Below, piece after piece: positions 1-8,182 of a DNA stretch of 64,000 nucleotides. Within the stretch, counting starts at the first letter, position 1; every line of letters starts with the position of its first letter. The notes under the pieces were generated by a model. It was not told where the DNA came from. It searched no databases and was given only the letters and a program-made list of their open reading frames with translations. The stretch comes from Pelagihabitans pacificus (GTDB lineage Bacteria; Bacteroidota; Bacteroidia; Flavobacteriales; Flavobacteriaceae). The translations under genes and the position numbers were made by a program. The stretch covers positions 186,001 to 250,000 of the forward strand of contig NZ_VIKU02000005.1 in NCBI RefSeq assembly GCF_009371985.2, in the 5' to 3' direction.

Positions 1-155
1 TGAACAAACTATTTTTGTCAAAAAATGAGGCCGCGAAGGCCAAGGCAGAGGAGCTACGGGCTAAAATTGCCCCTAAACAGGGCAAATTAGGTATCTTAGG
101 CCTAGTCGTTGGAACGTGGATGATTATCGCCTCCTTCCTATTCACGATCACTTAA
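1..155 (+). CDS. Partial small membrane protein, 3' end
   Basis: An open frame runs in from the left edge and ends at TAA 153-155. About 50 residues are visible. The N-terminal half is charged and Ala/Lys/Glu-rich (helical), and the C-terminal ~20 residues are hydrophobic ([19 protein letters not shown]), which indicates one membrane segment. The window starts with TG followed by AAC AAA, so if the missing base is A the complete protein would be about 51 aa beginning MNKLF. I do not recognise the family. The next gene starts about 40 nt downstream on the same strand, so they may be cotranscribed. Confidence 0.55.
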   Translation, partial: NKLFLSKNEAAKAKAEELRAKIAPKQGKLGILGLVVGTWMIIASFLFTIT

Positions 156-193
156 CAGCATTCATTTTATAAAACCATTAAAAAGCAATGACC

Positions 194-799
194 ATGAAAA
201 AAGGAATTTTGAGTATCATCTTCATTTTGAGCAGTATGGGTATGATGGCACAGACCAATCAAAATCAAATCTCGGTAAGTGGTGTTCATACATACAGTAT
301 CACACCCGAGTATTCTTCTAAAATGATTGTCAGCCTTGCAAATGTCTACTATGATACACAGACGATGGGTATGTCTGAAATAAAATCGGGCTATCTGGAC
401 AAGTTAGCCAAAGTAGGCATTAGTAGCGACCGTTTAACCGAAGACGATCTTTACTATGCCCTTATGGGGTATGACAAGGAAGGAACCATTATAGAATTCA
501 AGACGAACTCACTGGAGGAAATGAAAAAATTCCTGAAGGTGAAGTCCATCGGTGTGACGAAATCAGATGCTACCCTAAAGACGGTGCTGACGGAAGAGCA
601 AATGGCCGAATATGCGAAAGCAGCTTATGGGAATGCGAAAAAGAAGGCGGAGGCAATTGCCAAAAAAATTGGAAGAACCGTTGGGAAGGCGATTTCCATT
701 AACGACTCGAACAGTACCAAAATCAATGAGTCATTATATTATGGAAGTAATTTCGAGTCAAGGGAATATTACATCTCGGTTTCCTTTGAACTATTATAA
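194..799 (+). CDS. SIMPL (DUF541) domain secreted protein
   Basis: This is a protein of about 200 aa with a Sec signal peptide (MKKGILSIIFILSSMGMMAQ), so it is periplasmic or surface-exposed. The mature part has the SIMPL/DUF541 layout: an N-terminal strand with ISVSGVHTYSITPEYSS, alternating helix and strand regions, then a Lys/Ala-rich helix (AYGNAKKKAEAIAKKIGRTVGKAISI) and a terminal strand ending YYISVSFELL. The family is widespread but has no established biochemical activity. An ATG lies two codons upstream (188). I prefer 194 because it gives the usual MKK start. A terminator-like hairpin follows the stop codon. Confidence 0.7.
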   Translation: MKKGILSIIFILSSMGMMAQTNQNQISVSGVHTYSITPEYSSKMIVSLANVYYDTQTMGMSEIKSGYLDKLAKVGISSDRLTEDDLYYALMGYDKEGTIIEFKTNSLEEMKKFLKVKSIGVTKSDATLKTVLTEEQMAEYAKAAYGNAKKKAEAIAKKIGRTVGKAISINDSNSTKINESLYYGSNFESREYYISVSFELL

Positions 800-820
800 A
801 ACTAGTTGGTTGTTTAAATA

Positions 821-880
821 CCCTGTTTACTTGGGAAAGAAAAATCGTTTTCCCGGAGAGTTCGAACAGGGTTCTTTTTA
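821..880 (+). terminator. Intrinsic terminator-like hairpin after the SIMPL gene
   Basis: Arms ACCCTGTT (821-828) and AACAGGGT (865-872) enclose a second pairing (GGGAAA with TTTTCCC). A T-rich tract, TTCTTTTTA, follows to 880. It lies just after the SIMPL stop codon (799) and just before the DUF4846 start (891). No termination assay can be inferred from sequence alone. Confidence 0.5.
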
Positions 881-890
881 TTCATTAGGA

Positions 891-1775
891 ATGGTATACA
901 GAAAGCACGTTACTTTAGGTCTATTGCTGGTTTGTTTTTCCTTCATTGTACCCGGCTGCCGATATTCGGTGTCACAGAAGAAAGTACAGACTGAGGCGCA
1001 AGCGAACGAAAACCTAGGGACTTCCTTTATGAACCCGAACGGGCCTACCATCTTCTCTCGCTTCGAAACACCTAAAGGTTTTGAAAAAGTAGCAGTCGAT
1101 AGCTCCTCTTTTGGGTATTTCCTGAGGAATCTCCCCTTAAAGGAGCCGGATGCCCCCGTACTGTATTACAATGGGGAAGTCAAACCCAATTCAGCCATTT
1201 ACGAGGCCGTAGTAGCCCTTCCTATTGGAAAAAAAGACCTGCATCAGTGTGCCGATGCCATCATTCGATTACGGGCCGACTATCTTTATCAGGAAAAAAA
1301 GTACGACAGCATCCATTTCAATTTTACCAACGGATTCAATGCTGCCTATGCCGAGTGGCGCAAGGGCAAGCGCATTGTGGTCAATGGCAATCGTGTATTT
1401 TGGAAACAAAAAGCCCGGCCCTCCGACCGGCCGGAAGATTTTTGGAACTATCTCGAAATGGTCTTCAGCTACGCCGGTACCGCTTCGCTCGAGAAGGAGC
1501 TCGTATCCATAAGCCCGTACGAACTTCAAATCGGGGATGTTTTCATACAAGGTGGTTTTCCCGGCCATGCGGTTATTGTGGTAGATTTGGCCAGCCATCC
1601 GAACACGGGTGAAAAAATATTTCTCCTGGCACAAAGCTACATGCCCGCCCAAGAAATACAGGTTTTAACAAATCCGAATGACGATACCCTAAGCCCTTGG
1701 TACCGTGCCGAAACAGCTGATCAGGTGACTACCCCCGAATGGATTTTCGAATGGAGGGATTTGAAACGATTTTGA
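891..1775 (+). CDS. DUF4846 family lipoprotein
   Basis: This 294-aa protein starts at ATG 891. The open frame extends further upstream, but that part reads through the preceding gene and its terminator. The start is followed by a lipoprotein signal peptide ending in FIVPGC, so the lipid-bearing Cys is at about residue 20. The body matches DUF4846 as I know it: a TIFSRF...PKGFEK opening, LHQCADAIIRLRADYLY, a WRKGKR segment, FSYAGTASLEKEL, then GDVFIQGGFPGHAVIVVDLA and LLAQSYMPAQEIQVL. The last two motifs carry a conserved His and Gln that look like active-site or ligand positions. The function is unknown. It probably sits at the outer membrane. Confidence 0.75.
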   Translation: MVYRKHVTLGLLLVCFSFIVPGCRYSVSQKKVQTEAQANENLGTSFMNPNGPTIFSRFETPKGFEKVAVDSSSFGYFLRNLPLKEPDAPVLYYNGEVKPNSAIYEAVVALPIGKKDLHQCADAIIRLRADYLYQEKKYDSIHFNFTNGFNAAYAEWRKGKRIVVNGNRVFWKQKARPSDRPEDFWNYLEMVFSYAGTASLEKELVSISPYELQIGDVFIQGGFPGHAVIVVDLASHPNTGEKIFLLAQSYMPAQEIQVLTNPNDDTLSPWYRAETADQVTTPEWIFEWRDLKRF

Positions 1776-1809
1776 GATTCGATATCTTTAAGCAAACCAT
1801 GAGCGATAG

Positions 1810-2055
1810 ATGATTCTCTTTTTCGGAACGAGGCCAGGCAAGACTGAAATAAAACAACTCAACGGCGTAAACTGCCCTTATTGTGGGCAGCAAGGAACGA
1901 TGACCGTCTCACGAACCAGTAATTGGTTTCATCTTTTCTGGATACGGATTTTCAAAATATCCAGTTATAGGATGGCGGAGTGCTCGCATTGCAAAAGGGT
2001 CTTTTATCAAGAAGAATTCACGGAGGCGATGCGGACCGCCATGGAAGGCAAATGA
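1810..2055 (+). CDS. Small zinc-ribbon protein
   Basis: This 81-aa protein has two CxxC pairs, NCPYCG at about residues 22-25 and CSHCKR at about 58-61. They are separated by a hydrophobic linker (NWFHLFWIRIFKI) of the sort seen in bacterial zinc_ribbon_15 proteins, where a ribbon is split by a short membrane-facing hairpin. It lies 34 nt after the DUF4846 gene on the same strand and before a strong terminator, so it is probably the last gene of that unit. The role is unknown. Confidence 0.6.
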   Translation: MILFFGTRPGKTEIKQLNGVNCPYCGQQGTMTVSRTSNWFHLFWIRIFKISSYRMAECSHCKRVFYQEEFTEAMRTAMEGK

Positions 2056-2078
2056 AATTGCTACCGCCCAGATACAGA

Positions 2079-2117
2079 AAATCTTCCCAAAACCATCCAG
2101 AGGTTTTGGGAAGATTT
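2079..2117. terminator. Bidirectional intrinsic terminator
   Basis: Perfect 16-bp arms AAATCTTCCCAAAACC (2079-2094) and GGTTTTGGGAAGATTT (2102-2117) enclose a 7-nt loop. T-rich sequence flanks the hairpin on the plus side (TTTTTTTTT at about 2137-2145) and A-rich sequence flanks the other side. It lies between the convergent zinc-ribbon gene and the minus-strand gene ending at 2144, so it can serve both. Confidence 0.8.
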
Positions 2118-2143
2118 AGCTTTACGCGAATCACCATTTTTTT

Positions 2144-3202
2144 TTACAGATCGAACCGAAGCCCCAAGGAAATATTATGTTGTTCGATAGCTGCATCCTT
2201 AAAAATGGGGCTTAGATCATACTTTGCGTAGAGTTGCACCCCACCGACGCCTATGTAGCCACTAAGCCCATAGACAAAATCGCTGGTGTTGTACCCTCGC
2301 TTCAACTTGTCCTTGACGTTATCCCCATCACGGGTGTATTTCAACTTTTGACGGGTACCTAGGTTAAAACCGCCGTAACCCCCTATTCCCAAACGAAACT
2401 TCCGGTGAATGGAATAGCGAATACGGTCTTCGGTCTCGGATACTCTTGAGGGTCCAAATTCGAAATGCACCGGAAATACAAGATTATCCATACGGAATTT
2501 GGACTTCCTGAGGTCAAAATCGAATTCCTGTAGCGAAGTTTCCCCATTAGTGACCACAAAATATTGATTATCCTTTGGTTTTAGACCATTGAACTGTAAG
2601 GATATCCCATAATGGAACCGCATGAAATTTGAATTCTGAAATACGCGTGTTCGCCAGTTCCAACCTAGTTCAAAGAACCTACTACCTCCAATTTTATAGG
2701 GAGAATCTTCTAGGGACTGCCCTTCGATAATGGCATTGTTAAGTCCGACTGCGACCACGAAATCCGAATAGGTGCGCCGATCGTAACGTGGTTGCCTTCT
2801 TTCAAATACATGCCATGGCTCCCCGTCTACGTTGATACTGAACCCGACACCATCGCTAACAATGGAAAGTTCCGAGTTTTCTTTTAACACCTCTCCTTTG
2901 TTGCGGTCCAATAAAGCGATTTGATTATCGACTATGGCAATTCGATCCTCAATGTTCATTGCTCTTTTTTGGGCAGCACTTTCCTTGAGCACCTTCGCTT
3001 CTTCCAAACTGATCAGCCCTTCATCAAGACGGTCATTGATATCTTCTACTTCCCTTTTCAAGGCTTCCTTTTCCTGTTGGGTAATCTTTTCCTTCAGGGT
3101 CTTCAGCTCCTCTATCCTTTCCTGATAACGTTCTTGGGCAACCAGTTGCGAAGACATATTCGATACCAGTAATGCCATTAAAAAAAGTGTTATTGTTCTC
3201 AT
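2144..3202 (-). CDS. Coiled-coil/outer-membrane barrel-like protein
   Basis: This 352-aa protein has a signal peptide (residues 1-22, ending LVAQ). Residues ~24-105 are a Glu/Lys/Leu-rich stretch predicted to form a coiled coil (EELKTLKEKITQQEKEALKREVEDI...). The second half (~145-352) is rich in alternating aromatic and polar strands and ends with an aromatic-containing strand (NISLGLRFDL), as in outer-membrane beta-barrels. It is the last gene after the ECF sigma factor and the putative anti-sigma gene, a layout common in Flavobacteria, so it may be an envelope-stress output or sensor. I cannot assign a named family. Confidence 0.55.
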   Translation of the reverse strand: MRTITLFLMALLVSNMSSQLVAQERYQERIEELKTLKEKITQQEKEALKREVEDINDRLDEGLISLEEAKVLKESAAQKRAMNIEDRIAIVDNQIALLDRNKGEVLKENSELSIVSDGVGFSINVDGEPWHVFERRQPRYDRRTYSDFVVAVGLNNAIIEGQSLEDSPYKIGGSRFFELGWNWRTRVFQNSNFMRFHYGISLQFNGLKPKDNQYFVVTNGETSLQEFDFDLRKSKFRMDNLVFPVHFEFGPSRVSETEDRIRYSIHRKFRLGIGGYGGFNLGTRQKLKYTRDGDNVKDKLKRGYNTSDFVYGLSGYIGVGGVQLYAKYDLSPIFKDAAIEQHNISLGLRFDL

Positions 3203-3229
3203 TTGTACTTGTTTTTACAGCCCTCCTTA

Positions 3230-3312
3230 CCCCCGAAAGGGGGAGTCGGATTGAAGGCTTGATTAGTGATTGATGAATAAACTTCTCCCTGCCCCATTGC
3301 TACACAATGGGG
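3230..3312. repeat. Intergenic pair of short hairpins (REP-like)
   Basis: Two small GC-rich hairpins lie in the gap between two minus-strand genes: CCCCC-GAAA-GGGGG at 3230-3243 and CCCCATTG-CTACA-CAATGGGG at 3292-3312. The sequence style resembles short dispersed intergenic repeats seen in Bacteroidota, but no second copy is visible in this window. Alternatively they are weak terminators or processing sites within the sigma operon. Confidence 0.35.
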
Positions 3313-3339
3313 TAACTTGTTCTTTTAACTATGCTTGGA

Positions 3340-4110
3340 TTAATCGTTGCGTTGGGCCACCGCAGTACGCACTTTAAGGAAACCCGTTTTTAGCTTTTCG
3401 AGTATTTCATCCCGAAACGATTGATCGAGTTCCTCTTCCACATCGGCCAACAAAGCCATGGCATCTACGGTCTGATCGTTTCTTAATAGCCGATTCGATA
3501 CCAATTCCCTTTGGGCTTGTAGCAATAGTGAATCTACTTCGGCCTCCGTTAGGACAATATCGTTCTCTTCCAAATCATCTACTTTCGCCAGCACCTCGGC
3601 AATCTTTAGATCGATGAATTTTTCTGTATTATCTTTCAAAACTTGTATGTCGGCTTCGACCACGGCACTTTCCACTACCTCATCGGCAACTTTTGAAGGA
3701 TTGGAATCGGTACTGGCCTTCTCATTTAAAAATAGCTCCTGGGAGGTATTCCGGGATGTTTCGCCGGTTTTGGCCATACCCTGTTCTGCAGCTTTTACCA
3801 CGATTTCCTCGACCGTGTTCGTCTCCTTTTTCACCCCTTCCAAAGACGGCTTTTCCACTTTGCTCGCAGGGGTAGTTACGATTTGTGGTTCGTCGACCAC
3901 TACAGATTTAGTAGTATTGAGGTACCATAGTGAAAGTAGCAAAAGAGCGGCTACACTTGCCGCAATGCCCCACCAAAAATTACCCTTGTATTTTGGTTCT
4001 TCGACGGCATCCAGCTCATGGGAAATCTTTTCCCAGGCATTTACCGAGGGTTGTATCTCCCGTCGTCGTAACTGCTCCTTAATGCGCTTTTCAAATTTAT
4101 TCGGTTCCAT
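3340..4110 (-). CDS. Putative anti-sigma factor, single-pass membrane protein
   Basis: This 256-aa protein starts at ATG 4110, inside the end of the upstream sigma-factor gene, so the two are translationally coupled. The N-terminal ~45 residues (FEKRIKEQLRRREIQPSVNAWEKISHEL) resemble the cytoplasmic helical region of flavobacterial anti-sigma-like proteins. A transmembrane segment follows at ~47-66 (FWWGIAASVAALLLLSLWYL). The remaining ~190 residues are acidic and low-complexity and would be periplasmic. No zinc-binding HxxxCxxC motif is present, so it is not a ZAS-type anti-sigma. The function is inferred from position and topology. Confidence 0.6.
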   Translation of the reverse strand: MEPNKFEKRIKEQLRRREIQPSVNAWEKISHELDAVEEPKYKGNFWWGIAASVAALLLLSLWYLNTTKSVVVDEPQIVTTPASKVEKPSLEGVKKETNTVEEIVVKAAEQGMAKTGETSRNTSQELFLNEKASTDSNPSKVADEVVESAVVEADIQVLKDNTEKFIDLKIAEVLAKVDDLEENDIVLTEAEVDSLLLQAQRELVSNRLLRNDQTVDAMALLADVEEELDQSFRDEILEKLKTGFLKVRTAVAQRND

Positions 4111-4660
4111 AACCAATAATATTTTGTTTTCTTAATTGTTCTTGCAACAGTTTTCTTGCCTTGAACAGTTGTGATTTTGATGTACTCTCCGAAACACCCA
4201 GTAATTCTGCAATTTCTTGATGCTTGTACCCCTCTACGGCATACAGTACAAAAACGGTTCGGTACCCATCGGGCAAGGTATCGATCAATGATTGGATATG
4301 TTCCGCGTCTATTTCAGTAGCGGTCACCGCTCTCTTATGGGCCATCTCCTCATATATTTCCCCATCGTACACTACAAATTGTTGTTTTCTAAGGTAGGAA
4401 ATACTCTCGCGAACCATAATTCTTCGAATCCAGCCTTCAAAACTTCCCTCATGCCTAAAACTTCCCAAGTTTTTAAAAACCTTTACAAAACCGTTGATCA
4501 TCACGTCCTCGGCAAATTGGACATCCTTTACGTAACGCCTGCAGACCCCGAGCATTTTTGAAGCATAGGTATCGTACAACCGTTGTTGCGCCTCGCGGTT
4601 TCCCGATGCCGATTTTTTGATCAGCTGCTTTTCATTTTTAAAAAAATGTATGATCTGCAA
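4097..4660 (-). CDS. ECF RNA polymerase sigma factor
   Basis: This 187-aa sigma-70 family protein has region 2 at ~25-95 (AQQRLYDTYASKMLGVCRRYV, then FAEDVMINGFVKVFKNLGSFRHEGSFEGWIRRI) and region 4 at ~125-180 (LPDGYRTVFVLYAVEGYKHQEIAELLGVSESTSKSQLFKARK). There is no in-frame ATG before residue 36, deep inside region 2. I therefore use TTG at 4658-4660. Its 3' end overlaps the putative anti-sigma gene by 14 nt. The factor probably directs a small envelope regulon that includes its own operon. Confidence 0.85.
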   Translation of the reverse strand: MQIIHFFKNEKQLIKKSASGNREAQQRLYDTYASKMLGVCRRYVKDVQFAEDVMINGFVKVFKNLGSFRHEGSFEGWIRRIMVRESISYLRKQQFVVYDGEIYEEMAHKRAVTATEIDAEHIQSLIDTLPDGYRTVFVLYAVEGYKHQEIAELLGVSESTSKSQLFKARKLLQEQLRKQNIIGYGTE

Positions 4661-4776
4661 AACGGTTTTGGTTATCTTCTATTTGGATAGACGCACCGAA
4701 CATTAAAAAAGTTGCCTAGTAGTATGAAAAAAATTAATCGCTCCATTAAGATGCTGAAAATCAATTATCTAAGAGT

Positions 4777-5754
4777 TTATATTTTTCTGTCCACCACATA
4801 ATTTACCATCAATTCCAGGGCACTCTTATATTCCGATTCAGGATAAACGGCCAATAATTGCAACGCTTCTTCCTTAAAGGATAACATTTTCTGAACGGCA
4901 TAATCAAGCCCTCCTTGTTGCTTGACAAAATCGATTACTTCCCTCACTCTTTTTTTATCCTTGTTGTAGTTTTTGACGGAGTTGATCAACCACTTCTTTT
5001 CTTTGGAATTGCAGTTGCCGAGAACATGAATCAGCGGGAGTGTCATTTTCTGTTCCTTGATATCGATACCGGTAGGTTTGCCGATTCGTTCTTCCCCATA
5101 ATCAAAGAGGTCGTCCTTAATTTGAAAGGCCATACCACATAGTTCCCCAAATTTTCTGAATACCGCTACTTGATCTTTATCGGATGATACCGACTGTGCT
5201 CCCATAGCGCAACACGCTGCTATCAAGGTAGCCGTTTTTTGGCGTATGATATCATAGTATACCTCTTCCGTAATATCGAGCCGTCTTGCCTTTTCGATTT
5301 GCAATAGCTCTCCCTCGCTAATCTCCCGCACGGCTACGGAGATAATTTTGAGCAAATCGATATCATCGTGTTCAATACACAGTAGGAGCCCTTTTGAGAA
5401 GAAGTAATCACCTACCAAAACGGCGATTTTATTCTTCCATAATGCATTGATTGAGAAAAATCCCCTTCTTTTATGGCTTTCGTCAACTACATCGTCGTGC
5501 ACCAAGGAGGCGGTGTGTATCAACTCAATGACCGATGCTCCCCGATAGGTACGTTCGTTGACCTTCCCTTGGTTCAACAATTTGGCCGTCAAAAAAACGA
5601 ACATGGGCCGCATCTGTTTGCCCTTTCGGTTTACGATATAGTAAGTAATACGATTAAGGAGTGCCACCTTGGAAGACATCGAATCGCGGAACTTGGTTTC
5701 AAACAGCTCCATTTCGTGCTCAATCGGCTCCCGTATTTGCGATACAACTTTCAA
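4777..5754 (-). CDS. Polyprenyl diphosphate synthase
   Basis: This 325-aa trans-prenyltransferase condenses isopentenyl diphosphate onto allylic primers, most likely to make the menaquinone side chain. Both Asp-rich motifs are present: LVHDDVVDE at about residue 88 and KDDLFDY at about 218, along with GKQMRP near residue 47. The length is normal for the family. The homologous N-terminus (MKVVSQIREPIEHEMELF) begins at a TTG codon (5752-5754). The first ATG would remove 14 conserved residues. Chain length cannot be read reliably from sequence. Confidence 0.85.
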   Translation of the reverse strand: MKVVSQIREPIEHEMELFETKFRDSMSSKVALLNRITYYIVNRKGKQMRPMFVFLTAKLLNQGKVNERTYRGASVIELIHTASLVHDDVVDESHKRRGFFSINALWKNKIAVLVGDYFFSKGLLLCIEHDDIDLLKIISVAVREISEGELLQIEKARRLDITEEVYYDIIRQKTATLIAACCAMGAQSVSSDKDQVAVFRKFGELCGMAFQIKDDLFDYGEERIGKPTGIDIKEQKMTLPLIHVLGNCNSKEKKWLINSVKNYNKDKKRVREVIDFVKQQGGLDYAVQKMLSFKEEALQLLAVYPESEYKSALELMVNYVVDRKI

Positions 5755-5882
5755 TAGGTTCTCTTTAGCCTCTTATCTCTCCGGCGAAGGTTAAAATTAG
5801 GGAAAAGATGACAGTAAACGGTAGAGAGTATTCAGTAATCGGCAATTTTTACCGGTTGACTACTATTGAATACCACTTAGAT

Positions 5883-6926
5883 TCATGACTTGTTGGCCAA
5901 TTGCCCGCAAGCGGCATCGATATCCTTTCCTCGGGAGCGGCGTACCGTGACGGTAATGTGGTTTCTTTCCAGGGTATCTACATACATCTGAATAGCCTTA
6001 TCACTCGCTTGCTGAAATTCTCCATCGTCAATGGGGTTGTATTCGATAAGGTTTACTTTGGAAGGGGCAAACCTGCAAAACTTTACCAGCGCATCGACAT
6101 CTCTTTGGGTATCGTTGATTCCTTGCCATACCACATATTCATAGGTAATCCTACTTTTGGTCTTTTGGAACCAGTATTCCAAGGCTTCCCGGAGATCCGC
6201 CAAGGGGAGGGTGGCATTAAAAGGCATGATTGAAGTCCGAATCTCGTCAATGGCGGAATGTAAGGATACCGCCAGGTTGAACCTTACCTGTTCATCGGCC
6301 ATTTTTTTTATTATTTTGGGTACTCCCGAAGTAGAGACGGTTATCCGTTTCGGGGACATGCCCAGACCTTCGGGTGAGGTTATTTTATCGATCGCTTTCA
6401 GCACATTGTTATAATTCATCAACGGCTCCCCCATACCCATGAACACTATATTACTTAACGGTCTGTCGAAGTAGAGACGACTTTCATTGTCAATAGCGAC
6501 TACTTGATCATAGATTTCATCGGGGTTTAGATTGCGCATGCGCTTTAGGCGTGCCGTCGCGCAGAATTTACAATCCAAACTACAACCAACCTGACTCGAT
6601 ACGCAAGCCGTGGTGCGGGTTCTGGTGGGGATCAATACCGATTCGACGACCAGTCCGTCGTGTAATCGAACCGCATTTTTGATGGTGCCATCTTCGCTGC
6701 GTTGTATCTGATCGACCCGAATATGATTTATTACAAAATAATCTTCCAACAGTGCCCGGGTCTCTTTTGATATATTGGTCATAGCATCGAACGAATGGGC
6801 CGATTTTTGCCACAGCCATTCGTAAACCTGATTGCCGCGGAAGGCTTTGTCGCCCTGCGTCACGAAAAAGTCCCTTAACTGATTTTTGGTCAGGGCCCGG
6901 ATGTCTTTCTTCTTCTCGATCTGCAT
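5883..6926 (-). CDS. rlmN: Dual-specificity RNA methyltransferase RlmN
   Basis: This is a 347-aa radical SAM enzyme that forms 2-methyladenosine at A2503 of 23S rRNA, and usually A37 of some tRNAs. The [4Fe-4S] motif CxxxCxxC is at C115/C119/C122 (GCSLDCKFC). The C-terminal Cys that carries the methyl group in RlmN is at C340 (DAACGQL). The conserved FMGMGEP and ITVSTSG segments are present. The length is normal. It lies downstream of queA, with a hairpin between them. Confidence 0.95.
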   Translation of the reverse strand: MQIEKKKDIRALTKNQLRDFFVTQGDKAFRGNQVYEWLWQKSAHSFDAMTNISKETRALLEDYFVINHIRVDQIQRSEDGTIKNAVRLHDGLVVESVLIPTRTRTTACVSSQVGCSLDCKFCATARLKRMRNLNPDEIYDQVVAIDNESRLYFDRPLSNIVFMGMGEPLMNYNNVLKAIDKITSPEGLGMSPKRITVSTSGVPKIIKKMADEQVRFNLAVSLHSAIDEIRTSIMPFNATLPLADLREALEYWFQKTKSRITYEYVVWQGINDTQRDVDALVKFCRFAPSKVNLIEYNPIDDGEFQQASDKAIQMYVDTLERNHITVTVRRSRGKDIDAACGQLANKS

Positions 6927-6943
6927 ACGCTTTGAAACTAAAA

Positions 6944-6980
6944 ACCCCTCTTTATCTTTTGATGACGGATAGAGGGATTC
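6944..6980 (-). terminator. Terminator-like hairpin between queA and rlmN
   Basis: On the minus strand, CCCTCTATC (6976-6968) can pair with GATAAAGAGGG (with a 2-nt bulge) and is followed by GTTTTT. It lies downstream of queA and about 20 nt before the rlmN start, so it could end or attenuate queA transcription. Confidence 0.45.
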
Positions 6981-7046
6981 TTCAGGTTTTACGGAAACTC
7001 GCTTTGGGTTTCCAGAAAATCTTGCTTTTTTAGGAGCAGCGGTAGG

Positions 7047-8096
7047 TTATAGTATTAACATCGCATCACCGTAGGAGTAGAATTTGTACTGCTCCAAAAT
7101 AGCTTCCTTATAGGCCCTCTTCATCAAGTCATGCCCTATAAAAGCCGATACCATCATTAACAAGGTCGATTTTGGCAAATGAAAATTGGTGACCATTGCA
7201 TTGGCAATGCTAAACTCATAGGGGGGGAAAATGAATTTATTGGTCCACCCATCGAACGTGTTCAACATGTGATCGGAAGAAACCGCACTCTCCAGTCCAC
7301 GCATGGCGGTGGTGCCCACAGCGCAGATCCTTTTCTTCTTCCGCTTGGCATTATTTACAATTTCAGTGGCCTTCTCATCGATAATCAGCTCTTCACTGTC
7401 CATCTTATGTTTTGAAAGATCTTCGACCTCAACCGGGTTAAAAGTCCCAAGACCCACGTGCAACGTCAACTCGGCAAAATCAATTCCCTTAATTTCCAAT
7501 CGCTTTAAAAGATGCTTCGAAAAATGGAGCCCTGCAGTAGGTGCCGCGACAGCTCCTTCGTGTTTGGCATAAATGGTCTGATAACGCTCTTCATCTTCCG
7601 GCTCTACCGTTCTTTTGATATATTTAGGTAAGGGTGTTTCCCCGAGCTCCCTCAACTTTCTGCGAAAATCAATGTACGAACCGTCATAAAGAAAGCGAAG
7701 TGTTCTACCTCGCGAAGTGGTATTGTCGATCACTTCCGCCACCAACGTCTCGTCATCGCCGAAATACAATTTATTCCCAATGCGTATTTTACGGGCAGGA
7801 TCCACCAAAACGTCCCAAAGGCGTTGTTCCTCGTTCAATTCCCTTAAAAGAAATACCTCGATCCTAGCTCCGGTCTTTTCTTTGTTACCGTATAAACGGG
7901 CTGGAAATACCTTTGTATTGTTCAGTACCATCACATCTCCCTCATCGAAATAATCGATCAAGTCTTTGAACATTTTATGTTCAATTTTCCCGGTTTCACG
8001 GTGAATGACCATTAATCGGGACTCATCCCTGTTCTCTGCGGGATATTCTGCTAGTAGATTCTGTGGAAGTTCAAAATTGAAATGCGATAGTTTCAT
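7047..8096 (-). CDS. queA: tRNA preQ1(34) S-adenosylmethionine ribosyltransferase-isomerase
   Basis: This 349-aa enzyme makes epoxyqueuosine from preQ1-modified tRNA, using the ribosyl moiety of SAM. It has family signatures along its length: [19 protein letters not shown] at the start, [14 protein letters not shown], the [10 protein letters not shown] block, [12 protein letters not shown], and a terminal SYGDAMLI. Length and start match the family. A near-consensus flavobacterial promoter lies 30-60 nt upstream. Confidence 0.95.
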   Translation of the reverse strand: MKLSHFNFELPQNLLAEYPAENRDESRLMVIHRETGKIEHKMFKDLIDYFDEGDVMVLNNTKVFPARLYGNKEKTGARIEVFLLRELNEEQRLWDVLVDPARKIRIGNKLYFGDDETLVAEVIDNTTSRGRTLRFLYDGSYIDFRRKLRELGETPLPKYIKRTVEPEDEERYQTIYAKHEGAVAAPTAGLHFSKHLLKRLEIKGIDFAELTLHVGLGTFNPVEVEDLSKHKMDSEELIIDEKATEIVNNAKRKKKRICAVGTTAMRGLESAVSSDHMLNTFDGWTNKFIFPPYEFSIANAMVTNFHLPKSTLLMMVSAFIGHDLMKRAYKEAILEQYKFYSYGDAMLIL

Positions 8097-8127
8097 TGAG
8101 TAAATTTAAGTTGGGCTTTTGCGGCTG

Positions 8128-8159
8128 CAAATATACGACCCGCAAATAGGGGTTGTCAA
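8128..8159 (-). promoter_or_regulatory. Flavobacterial promoter for queA
   Basis: On the minus strand, TTG (8159-8157) is separated by 21 nt from a perfect TAnnTTTG box, TATATTTG (8135-8128). This is the Bacteroidota -33/-7 arrangement. The predicted transcription start is about 8120, giving a short leader to the ATG at 8096. Confidence 0.65.
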
Positions 8160-8182
8160 GTAAATGCATGATTAATTGGAAA

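Noticed and set aside
612-890. Upstream extension of the DUF4846 frame
   Set aside because: It reads through the SIMPL gene and its terminator, and the lipoprotein signal starts only at 891.
3614-4135. 173-codon plus-strand frame opposite the putative anti-sigma gene
   Set aside because: Ser/Thr/Phe-rich antisense translation typical of a shadow frame.
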